Positions 17,538 through 29,596 of a stretch of 35,493 nt of DNA are shown here, piece after piece (the stretch's first letter is position 1; each line of letters starts with the position of its first letter). Source of the DNA: Stentor coeruleus. Its lineage: Eukaryota; Ciliophora; Heterotrichea; Heterotrichida; Stentoridae. The position numbers and the translations under genes are program-made. The notes beneath the pieces are model-generated. The model worked only from the letters and a program-made list of their open reading frames with translations. It made no database searches and was not told the DNA's origin. The stretch spans positions 1 to 35,493 of the forward strand of contig MPUH01000773.1 of NCBI GenBank assembly GCA_001970955.1, read 5' to 3'.

Positions 17538-20500
17538 CTAATCCTGATTGTCTTGCTTCTCTTCTGCTTTTTGAATAGAAATCGCAGTTTTTTGCGGGTA
17601 CCACAAGATACTATTATTATCAAGGCAATTTCTCATATAACTTTCTACTGAAGTTAACTCTGTTCTATCCTTATCGCTCAAATGCATTATATATAAAACA
17701 TAATTCCATTCATTATGTTCTTTAGTCACATGACTATCAAAGCTTCTTTTTGTTAAATTCTCATACTCCTCTCTCTCAAGTCCACAAATAAAGCACCTAT
17801 GTTTCCTATCCCAATCATTCTTATCAGTCTCATCTCTCAAAACAAAAAACGCATCAAAAATAATACCTTTAATAAAATTCATCATCATAATAAGTATAAC
17901 AAACAAGTAAAAATTATCAAAAAAAACCCTTTCAACATTAAAAGTCCCTTTATCCCAACTTTTTAATGCCCAACCCATACCAAGTTTTAACCCTCTATCA
18001 TAAGTAAAAATCATGCATGTGTATAAATTAGGACAATTATCACCAAAATAAACTATAAGCCTTGAATACCCCCACAATACAAAATAATACACAATAACAA
18101 TGATAAAAATAAATGTAATAATCAAGGTTTTTATCGAATAATAAATAGATTTTATAACATCTCTTAAACTCTGATATCTATAAATAACATCAATTGTATG
18201 AACACAAAAAATAAAATATTTACCTGAAACTATTGCTGCAAAAGAAAATGCTGTATATAAAAAATGGTAAATTGTTTTCGATATAAATAAAGCTAATATT
18301 ATGCTTAGAGCTTTACCAAAGAATCTATATATTTTTTTTTTTTTATCATTGTAATATAATTTCATATTGTTTGCATAGAGCATTGGATAACTTCTAAGGA
18401 TTTGTAATATAAGGACAACTATTGAACATATTAAATGCACAAGGCCAATTAATTGAAAAAGTGCTGAGGTAGCATTTGCTGACATAGATTGAAGACAATC
18501 ACCTATTATATTTGTTGATAAGCAAAATTGTGGTTTGAAACCAGAATATGGGTTATGATATGAAAGGATAAGCATTATATTAAGCCATATTGTCAGGAAA
18601 AAACCTAAATTGTATAAGAGGCGAACATTTGAGACTATGAGGAAGGCAAAATGGTTTTTACGGAAAAATTGTTCTAATCTTTGGACGTTTTTTATTTCAA
18701 TTTTTAAGTTGGGGATTTCCATTTGCAGATATTGGAGTTTTGATTTTTCTGATGAACGATCTACTCTGTTGTGGAAGTTAGCTTTGATTTCATCAGTGAG
18801 ATAGAGAGATTCTGGTTGTAAGGCGAAGTATATGCAGATAATCCTCCCATCTTCTAATACAATCTCTATTCTTCCACTATGTTGATCAAAGAAATTCAGA
18901 GCCTTTTCTAATATTTCATCATTTGTTAATATCAGCCTTTTCTTAGTTATTTTAAGCATGACACTTAAGTTCTTATAAATTTCCAAAAACAACTTATACA
19001 TATCCACAACAACCTCAGTCTTCAAAATAAAATCCCATATTTTCCTTTTTTTCTCTTTCGTTTTATCGACAACATTTTTCATCCCTTTTTCATAATCTTC
19101 AAGATACCTAATCAAATGATATAAATTAAACCCAAACTCAGTAATACACATTCTATACCTAACTTTCTTATCCTCCAAACCTAATTTCCCAAAACTATCA
19201 TTATCACTAACACTACATTCACTACATTTTTTCCCATATTTGAACTTATCATTATCTTTCATATTATTAAAAATATTTTCCTTATATTCATCACAATCAT
19301 AATATCCCAAAAAGTCACTAAAAAGCCACATCAAATTATTATAAAAAATCGATTGAGGTATAGTCCTTGCCATAAATGAAATAATATAATTGCCTTTATT
19401 AAGTTCTAGCAAACTTATAAGAGTTATAGACAATTTATATTTTAAATGAACAACCATCCAACCTTTTAATGAATATTCATCCATATCTTGTGAAGATTCA
19501 GTATGAAATTCCCTTTGTGTTGATTGTCCAGGGTCATTTTCACTAGGCATTTGATGTTGGTCAATAGATAAAAGATCAATAGAACTATCTAAGAATTTTA
19601 ATGAAATAAGTTCTTTTTGATTACCTTCACATGGACCTTGGATCATTTCAGTAAGTGTGTCTAAACATTGTGAGAGTATTAAAAATGAACTATATTTCCT
19701 TGAATTGACTAATTTATGGAATAGAGAAACTGTAACTTCGATAATATTGAAGTTATTATTTGATTTATCTTGATATCTTAAATAGTTTTGAAATGGTAAA
19801 TAATGGTTTTCACATAGTAATTGTAAGAGTCTTAGGATTTTTAAACAATTGTCTTTTTGTTTCTTGTAGACTAGTAATTTTGTTGTATCTTGTTCAGAGA
19901 CACCTTGACTTACTAGATGCCCTTTACTACTTAATTGTATGAAAATGTTTTTAAAAAATACTTCTGACATTTCTGAACTTGTTAAATATGTATAATATGC
20001 TTCTTGGACTATTGAATTTCCCCCATCTAGCATTTCGATTGATAATAAAACAAGTCGGTTGAATACTTTTTTGTTAGTACTTTTATCGTACATTATATTA
20101 AGAATGATTTTTACAAGACCCAGCTTGCAGAGAAGATTTTGCACGTCTTCTTTGGATATTTTTTTCTGACTGGATTTGAAAGCTTTGGATAATATTTTTA
20201 CTATGAAGTTTATACAGTTTATAAGAACTTCGACTGGAGGGTGTTTTGATAAGGCTTGACGCATGAAGTTTACTAGTTTTGTGAGGAATTTTTTGAAAGA
20301 GATATCTTCGAGGTAGTTTTTAATATGTATGATTATAGTGAGCAAAGCTTGTTTTTCTGCTTTAAGTTTGCTTTTTAAGAGATTTGTATGGACAAAATAC
20401 GCTTTAAAAGTTTCCCATTGCAGTTTAACCTCATCTTTTTCTTGTTCGCTTTTCGCAATCTGTTCTGACTCTTGTATCAATTTTTCTTTAACATCACTTT

Positions 20501-23500
20501 CTATATCGAAAAACGCTTTTAGACTTGTGAGGCTATTCAAAGTTTTGACTGACAGTTTTTTGACTTGTGATGAGGTTAAAAGATTCCTTAAAAACATATC
20601 AATAGCATCATAATCATCATAAGTCTCATATACAAACCTATCATTTTTCAGATACTTTTGACAATACTCATTAAAAATCCACACCATTACTTCTAAAAAT
20701 TCAATTGGCTCATCCATATTTTGTGAATGTTTTTTAATATATTCTATAAAATGCCAATTCATCATAAGTTCTTCACATATTTTTTCACTTTCAACATATG
20801 CATAATAAAAAAGCTTTAATAAAGGCATTCTCATTGATGCTGTGTTGCTGTATTTATGTTCTGCAAATTGTAATGCCTCAAAAATCATTGGGATTGGGAA
20901 TAGTTTTTGACATTTAGCTTCTATGAGATAAATATTTTTTGTGCCAATTGACGATATATATAAAATTTCAAGAATTTTGCAATGGTAAAGGACAGGTTGG
21001 TCGTTGTAGTTTGGGTTTACATGAGTTCTGGAGATTTCATAAGTAAAACTCCCGTTGTTGTCTAGATAAAGTAAATATTTGTAGTTGATATTTTCTGCTA
21101 AGACTTTGAAAACTATTTTTTGGAGGTCTTGGATTGGTTCATTATTCGCAATTTGTACCACAGGAAACAATTCTAAAAATCTTGCTTGCCTACCTTCATC
21201 TTCAATCAAAGCTATAAATTGTCTTAAAACTTTCTCATTCACCATTAAACACAACTCATAATTATCCCTAAAAATCTCAACAATAAGTTCCATTTGACAT
21301 AAATCCATTCTTAAATTTCTCATAAAATCTTGAAGGTTTAAAAAAACTACTTTTTGATTTTGCTTGTTTTTATAAACAAGTTTAGCAAGTACTTTAAAAC
21401 ATAATGAAAACATTTCAATCATATTTTCCCTAGGATTTTCTTGTTCAGTTTTAGGGTCATCATAAATTATTTCTAAATGATGTAGGCTATCTTTGATAAA
21501 ATTTATAATTTTTTTATGAAAGCCAAGTTTAACAATAAGGTTTTGGCGGGTTTTTGAAATAAAATCTTGAGTTGATATTTTTTCTATAGTCCCAGCTTTG
21601 ATAAAAGAGTTTTTATATACGGCGGCTTGTACGAGTTCGAGGATTTTTAAAACTTTTTGGAATTTTTTAAAATTTCGAGCGTAGTTTATTGGGTTTTTGT
21701 AGTAAGAAATCCATATTTCTGATTGGTCGCTTAATTCACTGAAAAGAGCTAAGCTAATTTTCATCCAGTTGAAAATATCTGAATCTTCTTTTGCTGTTAC
21801 AAGACTAAGGCGATGAATTGATTTTATAAGGTTTTTTCTTTGACTAAAGCATTTCATGACGATTTTCAATATCATATTCTGCATAGCATAGTTACTTGTA
21901 ATACAAAAAAGCTTTAAAAGATTTTTAATAATATCCTTTCCAAGCCATGCTAAATCCAGAATTTCATCATCACCAACTTTATTAAAATAATGAGTTTCAT
22001 TTTCATAATGATCAACATTTATTATCGAAGGCAATAGTTTATATAACTCTTCAGGTAATATAGGGGAATTAGAATTCACTAAATCTTTAAACCAACTTAT
22101 AATATTATTCACAAGACTATCTTGTCTCCAATCTTGTATAAGTTCCATAATCCTCAATATTTCCAATTTACAATCTATTTGTCGATCAGATATAACAACC
22201 ATATCATCTTCCATAACACTAACAGAATTCAAATAATTTAACAAATGCTGACTTTCAATAGCTGCAGGTTCATATTTCAAATCCTCTTTATTAGTTTCTA
22301 GTATTTTATTCAACAATTGCGCTTTGGCTTTTTTTTCAGGATCTTTAATTTTTATTGTCTTATAAAATGTTGTTAAATAATAATATTTTTTCTTATCTAC
22401 AGCCGAAAACAACACATCCTGGATCATATTCAAAAATCTATAAATACTTGTGTCTTCAAGTCTGAAATTAGCATCATCTTTTTCTGTAGCACCCTTTTTT
22501 TTATCAAAATCATAAATAGTCGGTCCAATAATTTCGAATTTCGTCAATTTGTAAGCTATTGATAATAACTCTAAGGTTAATTCATCATAATCTCTATTTT
22601 GAAAATTTGAAAAATAACATAATATATCTTCTTTAAGCCCATGTAATGTGAATTCATCAGTATTTTCAATATAATATTTATCTCTAATCTCTGTTGCATG
22701 TAAATATAAATCTGTAACATCTTTTTCAGACTCCATACGGACAAATTTCTTAGTAAATCTAAGCAAGCCATAACCAAAATTAAGCACTTTTATTGACCCA
22801 ATACGTTTTTCTTCAATTTTAGCAAAACAGTCTATATAAATTGATGTAAAAAGCCTTCCAAAACTTGCCCTTAAAGCTGGAGAAAGTTTTTCGTTCCATA
22901 AATTAAACATAAGACATCTTCCACTAAACCAAACTCCTACTGTGCTTGCATTAAGATAATTTTTCCCACTGCACATACTGGCAAATAAAAGGATTAGTTT
23001 TGTGAAATACTTAATTTTATCTTCATATAATGAAATATCTTCACAGCAATCATCAAGCTGGATTATGTGTTCGCCTGATAGTATTGGATGAGGTAGGGTT
23101 AGATCAATATTTAAACCATTTTCTGTTGAGACAGGGATTGTGATTTTTGAAAAGTTTTCTGGGTTTTTAAAAAGGAACTCATGGATTATTTCTTGGTTTG
23201 CATTTATAGCTTCGTTTTTGCAGGTACAGAGACAGGAGAGAAGGTCTAGAAGCTCGTCGCTATTGGGGGATTTTGTTTTCTATGTGGTTATTACCCTAAG
23301 AGAATGGATGTAGGAAGTTATTATCACTGTTCTCTCATTACTCAAATAATAAGAAAACTTATACAGCAGCTGCTCATTATTCTTTAACAATGATAAAAGA
23401 AACTCATTAGCACCAACACACTGATCAATATACTTACAATATACATTAACATTCTCAAATGCTTCTTCTTGATTCTCAATATTATCAATACATATAACCT

Positions 23501-25007
23501 TAATTATCTTAAAAATTCTAGTGCACAATTGTTCGATTTCATATTTCAAAGTTTTAAATTTTCTCTTCGCCATCATAGAAGCGTTTTTTTGATTAGCAAA
23601 AAACGACAATATTTCTGTAAGGCTGCTAATAAATTTTAAATCCCTTAAAGTATTCTGTTTAATATGGTCTATATCTCCAGTTAAAATATTTTCTGAAATC
23701 ATTTTTTTAAGCCGATTATAACAGAAAAGTTCAATTTGTTCTAAGCATATATTCATTAATGAAAACTGTTTGATAATAACACTTGTATCTTCAAGAATTT
23801 TATCTATATGAGTTTTAACTTGACCTATAAAATTAGCGACAAATTCTTGGCAGGTTACTAAGAAAACCACTCCACAAGCAAAGTGTGGAGGGCATTTCTT
23901 AAGCCGAAAATAACTTATATTGGAATAATCATATGATAAAGTTGGGAAGTAGTGTTCTTGACCTGTAACTCCGAAATCGATTTCTGCTGAAAGTGTTAGT
24001 TTTGTTTGTTCATTAACAAGTTTATAAAATTTTTCACTAACAACTTTTTCCTTCCTTCCGTTTTGGACAATCTTCCATATTGCAGATAATGATTTTCCCC
24101 CAAGTACAAGCCTATACCCTTTTTTAAAAACTTCAGCACACAAATACTTATCACATCCTAATTGTTTTATATTATAAACCGACTCAGTATTCAAAGGCCC
24201 TCCTTCATAATTATTCAAATTTTCTATATACCAAACCCCATTACTATTCTGTAAATCAGATGAAAACTTCACTTCGACAATATTTTTATCAAAAGCATTT
24301 TTAGCTCCGATCATACAAGAATTCTCTTCACTATGAATGATTTGAAAAAATTCTCCACAGCAAACATCATGGTTTTCAATATTATATAAATTATAAGGAG
24401 CAATACCAAAAGCCATTCCTTTTCCAATAGTCCCAATGATTTCTTTAATATTTTTATTATAATTCAAATATATCATTTTATCTATATCCCTTATGGCAAT
24501 ACCAATACGAATTTTTGCTGCAGTTTTAACTAAAATAGTCCCTTCTTCTTGATATTTAAAAGCAGATTGCATACAAAATATTGACATTTCACTACCAAAA
24601 TCCTGAAGGATAATTTCGAATTTTTCCTCTTTGTTTTTGTGTTTATCATATGAAATTGATAGAAATTTACTTGAATAAACATGCTGGAGTTGTATAAGCG
24701 ATCCAAAGTTAATAGGTTGGTTTTTATATGAAAGTGAGGTTATTATATTTGTCGATATTTCTCCTTCTAAGTTTATTTTCCTAGATTCAAACTTGGTCAA
24801 AAAGTCTTGAGAATCCACTGAGTTCAAAAGAAAATCTTGGGTTGAATATGTGCTTGTTGGAAGTATACGAAAGACTGACTTGAGGGAATCTGATTTAGAA
24901 AGATGTAAGTGATTATCAAGAAAACCTGGAGAACTGAGAAACTTAAGCTCGTGACTTAAGCATATATATGACCCGTACTTTACTACATCGCTAAGTTCTG
25001 AGTCCAT
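17538..25007 (-). CDS. IP3 receptor/ryanodine receptor-type intracellular calcium-release channel, two exons
   Basis: Exons 23295-25007 and 17538-23279 (minus strand) join to 2484 residues. The N-terminal 200 or so residues and a MIR-like region (GSLIQLQHVYSSKFLSI, VYNIKQLGCDKYLCAEVF) fit the IP3R ligand-binding head. Residues ~670-720 (CSGKNYLN...LSPALRASFGRLFTSIYID) match the RIH domain. A long helical solenoid follows, then a cluster of membrane helices (about 2090-2385). The C-terminus has the pore helix, last membrane helix and the IP3R zinc-binding CFICGLEREEYEN (C2400, C2403, H2421, H2426). Such channels release stored calcium and are expanded in ciliates. Two oddities: the selectivity filter GGG(V/I)GD is replaced by GMGWAL (2338-2343), and no RTTGR-like IP3-contact motif is visible, so ion selectivity and ligand are uncertain. 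Confidence 0.92.
23280..23294 (-). other. 15-nt intron in the calcium-channel gene
   Basis: On the minus strand it reads GTAATAACCACATAG, phase 0, ending in an in-frame TAG, with A at position 10. Removal joins YIHSLR to KTKSPNSDEL and continues without a stop through 101 codons into the rest of the channel. Confidence 0.92.
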
Positions 25008-26128
25008 TGGTTATTTTTTTATGGAATACTGTTTTGGAATTTATGTGAAGGGGAATTATATAATTGAATGGATTTTATTAAATTCAGTATTTTTGATTGA
25101 AGGGTTTTATATAAGGGTGTTAATTAGGAATAGATATTTTAGTGATGATTAAGTTTGGGAAGGAGGAAATTTTGAATGAATTAAAGGGAAGATATGGAAA
25201 ATACTGGATAGTTAGAAGTTTGAATTAAGAAAATACAGGCTGATGAAGGAAGGAGGAATTTATGATTGATACATTTCTAAATGACTTTTAGATGGTCAAG
25301 TATTTATTTGTTACAATTTTTGTGTTGTTTATAAAAAGATAGTTGCGATTTTATAGGTTTTTACTTATAGAAATTTTAAGATCACATTTAGTGGCTATGC
25401 TATTTAATAAATACTTGATTTTCATGGGGATAATAGAAATAATTTACCAAGAATAATGAAATATCTGAAGTTATTTATGGTTTTTACTAAGATTAATATT
25501 GTAATTGAGTTTATGATTGAATATGAGGAAGATTTTTATAGCAGTATATGTTTATTAAACTGATAAAATGAGATTTTAAGGTTTTTAAGTTTGCAGATAT
25601 TTGTTTAGAGAAATTTATAAGGGCACAAATATTGTTTACTTGGATTTCAACTTTCTTTGATCAAATTTTGGACTTACATGATGAAATTAATTGTTATGAT
25701 TAATTTTGAAAGTAATTTTTCAGAGTTTTACCTAGACCAAACAGATAATACTAATTTTTACTTCTTTTTATAGTTGAAAGTTTTCAATTTTCCCTTAAGT
25801 TTTTCATAAAAAATTACAACCTATATGGTTAATTTAAAGCATTAATAAATAGTAAATCTATTATCAAGTTTATTGTAAATATTATATATTTCCTAGATAA
25901 TATGTAGTGGAAAAAAATAGGATGTCAGTCATAATAATTTTATCATGGTAATCTATCTATCAGACTCCCAAAACTCATCATTTCTTCTTTATTAAACTCA
26001 ACACCAACTCAAAAACTACCAAAATATCCTAAAAAACATTGAAACACTCCCTTTCTACCATTTCTTAACTACACAATTTTTCAACAAAAAACCTTAATCA
26101 AAACTCTTTATCAAATTATAAACCCATA
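25008..26128. other. Long intergenic region without a recognisable gene
   Basis: About 1.1 kb between the start of the calcium channel and the end of the next minus-strand gene. The left half (25020-25560) is strongly G-over-C on the plus strand; the right end (25960-26120) is strongly C-over-G. It holds scattered T and A runs. I see no tRNA, repeat or credible open frame; a 27-codon ATG frame at 25145 is discussed under rejected items. It is longer than most intergenic spaces here, so regulatory sequence for the channel gene is possible. Confidence 0.5.
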
Positions 26129-29100
26129 TTAACTTGCCAATTTATCTTTTTCTTGTATAAAATCATATACAGCCAAAGAAGCTATCAACTCTGCTACTTT
26201 CAAATGTTTTGACATTTCCTTTACAGCTGCAAGAGCTTTATGATATTTCGGTCCATTAGCATTAGAAACTGCTGAATACAATCGATTACTAACCCGAATA
26301 ATATTAACCTGTGTGCTTTCAAGTATAACATTTCTCTCTTGTAAAAACACAGCCTCAACGTATTTAGTTAATTTATTTGACCAATCTTTAATCTGCTCAA
26401 TATCAGCTTTACGATTATTATTACTTGCCATAAGCATAAGCTGATATGCTACTTCAGCAAACCTTGAAGCTTCTGTAATACTCTTCAAAGGTGTCTCATT
26501 AACTCTTAATAACTGCCCTATAACATCTTTATCCTTTTCTAATACTTTTATAATCATCAAACATATCATCCCTCTATAATGTTGTCCAGTCGAATAAGCA
26601 ACATTCATTTCATTAGCCAATTTCTCTTTTGTCGTCTGTGACCTAATATCAATAATCTCTTTCCATAATTCGAAATCTTCTCTAGAATAAAAAACTTTAG
26701 CAATATCTTCTAAAGAATTTAATGGTACTAATGATGTAACTTGTTTTGTCATATTAACTCTAAAATGCATATTAAAATACACATGTACACCTAAAGGTAT
26801 CCCTGTAACCCCATATGTATCATTTCCTTTATAAGGTATAATAAATTTAAGCCAAACTCGACTGTTCATTTGAAAAGCTGATAAAATTAAACCAATCGAA
26901 GACTTACGTTCAGTTGAAGTTAATAAATCAGCAAAACTCGCTAATGGTATATCTGAATAAGGGGTAAAAAAGCCAATGACCGTAACATCAGTAGCAGAAT
27001 CAAGCCAAAGAGCATATTTAACAATCAGATCTAAAAATGCATGACTTGATGCATTAAATGAAGGTCCTGTTATAAACACATCATTATAAATCTGCCATAC
27101 ACTTGGGAATTTCAATAGACATTCTGAGTTTAATAAAGAAGTAGCACAAACACTAAAAATACTTTGGGCATTATAACCTTTAGGTATTGAATCTTGAAAT
27201 AAATTTACATTCAACTCATATCCTTTAAAAACTGTACTGAAAAAACCAATTTCTTGCCAACTGCATATAAGTAGGATTTCTTCAAACCCAGCGATATAAG
27301 GAAGTTCAGGGAAATTAAACATATTTTCAGGGTTACTATGAACATAAATATCTTGGCCAACTTGATTAGGAACATGCATATGTTGTTCAAGAACTTCTTG
27401 TGATGTGATTTTAAACATATCTCTTTTAAAAAGCGAAATAAGGATTTTATATGCAAAAATTTTTAAAGGGTTTGGGATTAATGGATAACTCAGAACTAAA
27501 TCCCTAGTTGTTAATATAAGTAATTCAATTATCCCTGTTTTTATAATATATTCATATATAACTAAATATTCATTGTCATTTCTTAGGTTTTGAGCTTTGA
27601 GTTCTTGGTCTAAATCAAATGCGAGTTCAGTTTGCTTACTTTCTGTTAATTGTATATAAGTCATTCCAGGTTGTATATTGTATGTTGCTAAAAGTTTTAA
27701 ATGAGTATCTGTTAATATAGGTAAATGTCTTAATAAGAGTTCAGAAGAATTTTTCGCTATAGTCGCACATATTGATTCAAGTTTTTCTATAATTTTTAGT
27801 GTGTTTGGGGTTATTAATAATGTTCTTGATTTATTTACAGATGTTGCATCAAGCATACGGATAATCTGAGGCTTAAGAAGAATTATTTCAGGACATGAAG
27901 CATTGCCAAATGCTGACCACACTTCTTCTTTAAGTCTAACAAAAAGCCCTTCAGCTAGTTTTTTGAAATGGTCAAAACCTGTATCATAAAAAGTATTAAT
28001 CAAAACAATCAAAGCTCTCGACATTTTAACGACCCTATAAAGTTTGCAACTTGAATGAGAAAGTAAACTAAAAATTTCATTTAAAACAGCAGCATTGCTT
28101 GCATGGTCTTTACTACATAATGCCATTTCTAATGTTTCCCATATCATTTTTATGATTTTCCCGCTATTAAAATATCTTATAAATCTGTCTCTTTTTAATT
28201 GTAAGTATTCTTCTATTGCAGGGATTTCATAAGGATTCTGAGTTTCTGTATAAAAAATTTTTGCATAATGTCGGGCTGAGTCAGGATTAGGGAATAAAGA
28301 ACTATATAAAGCTAAGCATGGTATAGGGGAAAGACTACTAAAATCAGTTGGGTTACCTGTAGTAGTATAATGCAAGATATAAGATTTTTTCATAGAAATA
28401 TATTGAAAATGATCTAAAACACTAGGTTCAGTAACACTAAGTAAACGTGATGGAGTTACAGCTCTAATAAGATCTTTAGTTGAATATCTTTCTAGATCTT
28501 GTGAAAATACTAACACCCTAACATAAGAAACTCTTTTTTGTATTGTCGCATTTTTTAACTCATTTATAAGAAGTTGTTTATTTTCTTGCATTTGTTCTAA
28601 TGTAACTTTTTTCACATACGTACTTTTTGGACCTTGTTCAATACAAAAATCCCGAACTAAATTTAATGCATTATTCGACCCTATACGCATAATATCTTCA
28701 TAAACATAATCAGCAAATAAAGTAAAAGCATTTTCAAACTTTGGACCTTCAACTATACACTCAGCTCTAACTTGCATAGGTGTTGGGGCTACTTCTGGAT
28801 GTGGGATAAGTTGGGATTTAAAAATTTCTCCTCCACCAACAGCAACTCTAACTTCTAATGTATAATCTTTATATGTCCTTTTATGTTCTAAACATAATTC
28901 TTTTAAAGTTTTAGTAAGAACTTTAAAATGATTGACGTTTGTATAGTGTAACAAATGTGCTAAGCCAAAACACTCAAGTTCATTGTTTTGATTAGTCACA
29001 GCAAAAGCTCCTGGTGGCTCAAGGACTTTTAATTCTGTACCTTTGAGTTTTTGTTGTATACGGTTTAGATCATCTTTTGCAGCAAAATAGGTAAAATGCC

Positions 29101-29239
29101 TAAACATTGCCCCGAAAGGGTTATCAGGAAATGCATTGGATTGGATTAGACTTCTGATACTATTTTGGACAATAATCTCAAGATTTGATTTTTTTATATA
29201 CTCTAATATTAATTCCCTATGTTTGTTTTCTGGCTCCAT
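26129..29239 (-). CDS. Large protein with N-terminal Dpy-30/RIIa-like docking motif, otherwise unrecognised
   Basis: A single exon encodes 1036 residues. Residues 8-52 (YIKKSNLEIIVQNSIRSLI...FPDNPFGAMFRHF) resemble the RIIa/Dpy-30 dimerisation-docking helix pair: a hydrophobic helix, then P-x-(N/D)-P-F, then a second helix. That motif recruits AKAP-type partners and is common in axonemal proteins. The rest is mixed but largely helical. Visible local features are a Gly-rich stretch AVGGGEIF (about 135) and a beta-strand-rich segment around 760-860 (VTVIGFFTPYSDIPLASF). There is no signal peptide or membrane helix. I recognise no catalytic motif. A ciliary scaffold is a guess based only on the N-terminal motif. 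Confidence 0.7.
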   Translation of the reverse strand: MEPENKHRELILEYIKKSNLEIIVQNSIRSLIQSNAFPDNPFGAMFRHFTYFAAKDDLNRIQQKLKGTELKVLEPPGAFAVTNQNNELECFGLAHLLHYTNVNHFKVLTKTLKELCLEHKRTYKDYTLEVRVAVGGGEIFKSQLIPHPEVAPTPMQVRAECIVEGPKFENAFTLFADYVYEDIMRIGSNNALNLVRDFCIEQGPKSTYVKKVTLEQMQENKQLLINELKNATIQKRVSYVRVLVFSQDLERYSTKDLIRAVTPSRLLSVTEPSVLDHFQYISMKKSYILHYTTTGNPTDFSSLSPIPCLALYSSLFPNPDSARHYAKIFYTETQNPYEIPAIEEYLQLKRDRFIRYFNSGKIIKMIWETLEMALCSKDHASNAAVLNEIFSLLSHSSCKLYRVVKMSRALIVLINTFYDTGFDHFKKLAEGLFVRLKEEVWSAFGNASCPEIILLKPQIIRMLDATSVNKSRTLLITPNTLKIIEKLESICATIAKNSSELLLRHLPILTDTHLKLLATYNIQPGMTYIQLTESKQTELAFDLDQELKAQNLRNDNEYLVIYEYIIKTGIIELLILTTRDLVLSYPLIPNPLKIFAYKILISLFKRDMFKITSQEVLEQHMHVPNQVGQDIYVHSNPENMFNFPELPYIAGFEEILLICSWQEIGFFSTVFKGYELNVNLFQDSIPKGYNAQSIFSVCATSLLNSECLLKFPSVWQIYNDVFITGPSFNASSHAFLDLIVKYALWLDSATDVTVIGFFTPYSDIPLASFADLLTSTERKSSIGLILSAFQMNSRVWLKFIIPYKGNDTYGVTGIPLGVHVYFNMHFRVNMTKQVTSLVPLNSLEDIAKVFYSREDFELWKEIIDIRSQTTKEKLANEMNVAYSTGQHYRGMICLMIIKVLEKDKDVIGQLLRVNETPLKSITEASRFAEVAYQLMLMASNNNRKADIEQIKDWSNKLTKYVEAVFLQERNVILESTQVNIIRVSNRLYSAVSNANGPKYHKALAAVKEMSKHLKVAELIASLAVYDFIQEKDKLAS

Positions 29240-29299
29240 TTGTTTATAAACTAAAAGTTTTTTGTATATAAAATTAACATTAACTATTACTATATAAGC

Positions 29300-29596
29300 T
29301 TATTTATATGATGAAAGATGAGATTTTATATTGAAATGTGGAGAGTATTTCATTGAAATAGGGTTTTTGTACATGCTTGTATTGAGTATTTTCTTTTTGA
29401 GTTTTTTCTTTTTCTTTTTTTTGGTAAAGGATGATGAGATGCCTTGTAGGAATTTTGAGTCGATTTCAGGTAAACTGAAGTCTAAAGTTTCGTCGGTTAT
29501 GGAATCGAACATAACTGATTGCTTGTAGCTTCGAAGGACAGGCAAAATATAGGGAAATCGTTGTTCGCCATTCTGTCTGTAGACGTTGCGATCCAT
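29300..29596 (-). CDS. Small basic hypothetical protein with poly-Lys run
   Basis: The 98-residue frame starts MDRNVYRQNGEQRFPYILPVLRS and contains a KKKKKKKLKKK run near residues 59-69. The first half has normal-looking codon and residue use, including an acidic patch (DSITDETLDFSLPEIDS), which supports a real gene. It sits 60 bp upstream of the 1036-residue gene on the same strand. No domain is recognised. The A-run encoding the Lys stretch is prone to sequencing length error, so the C-terminal third could be shifted. Confidence 0.5.
   Translation of the reverse strand: MDRNVYRQNGEQRFPYILPVLRSYKQSVMFDSITDETLDFSLPEIDSKFLQGISSSFTKKKKKKKLKKKILNTSMYKNPISMKYSPHFNIKSHLSSYK

Noticed and set aside
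25145..25228. 27-codon ATG frame (MIKFGKEEILNELKGRYG...) in the long intergenic region
   Set aside because: It is short, lies in a C-free G-rich block that naturally lacks some stops, and no 15- or 16-nt intron extends it.
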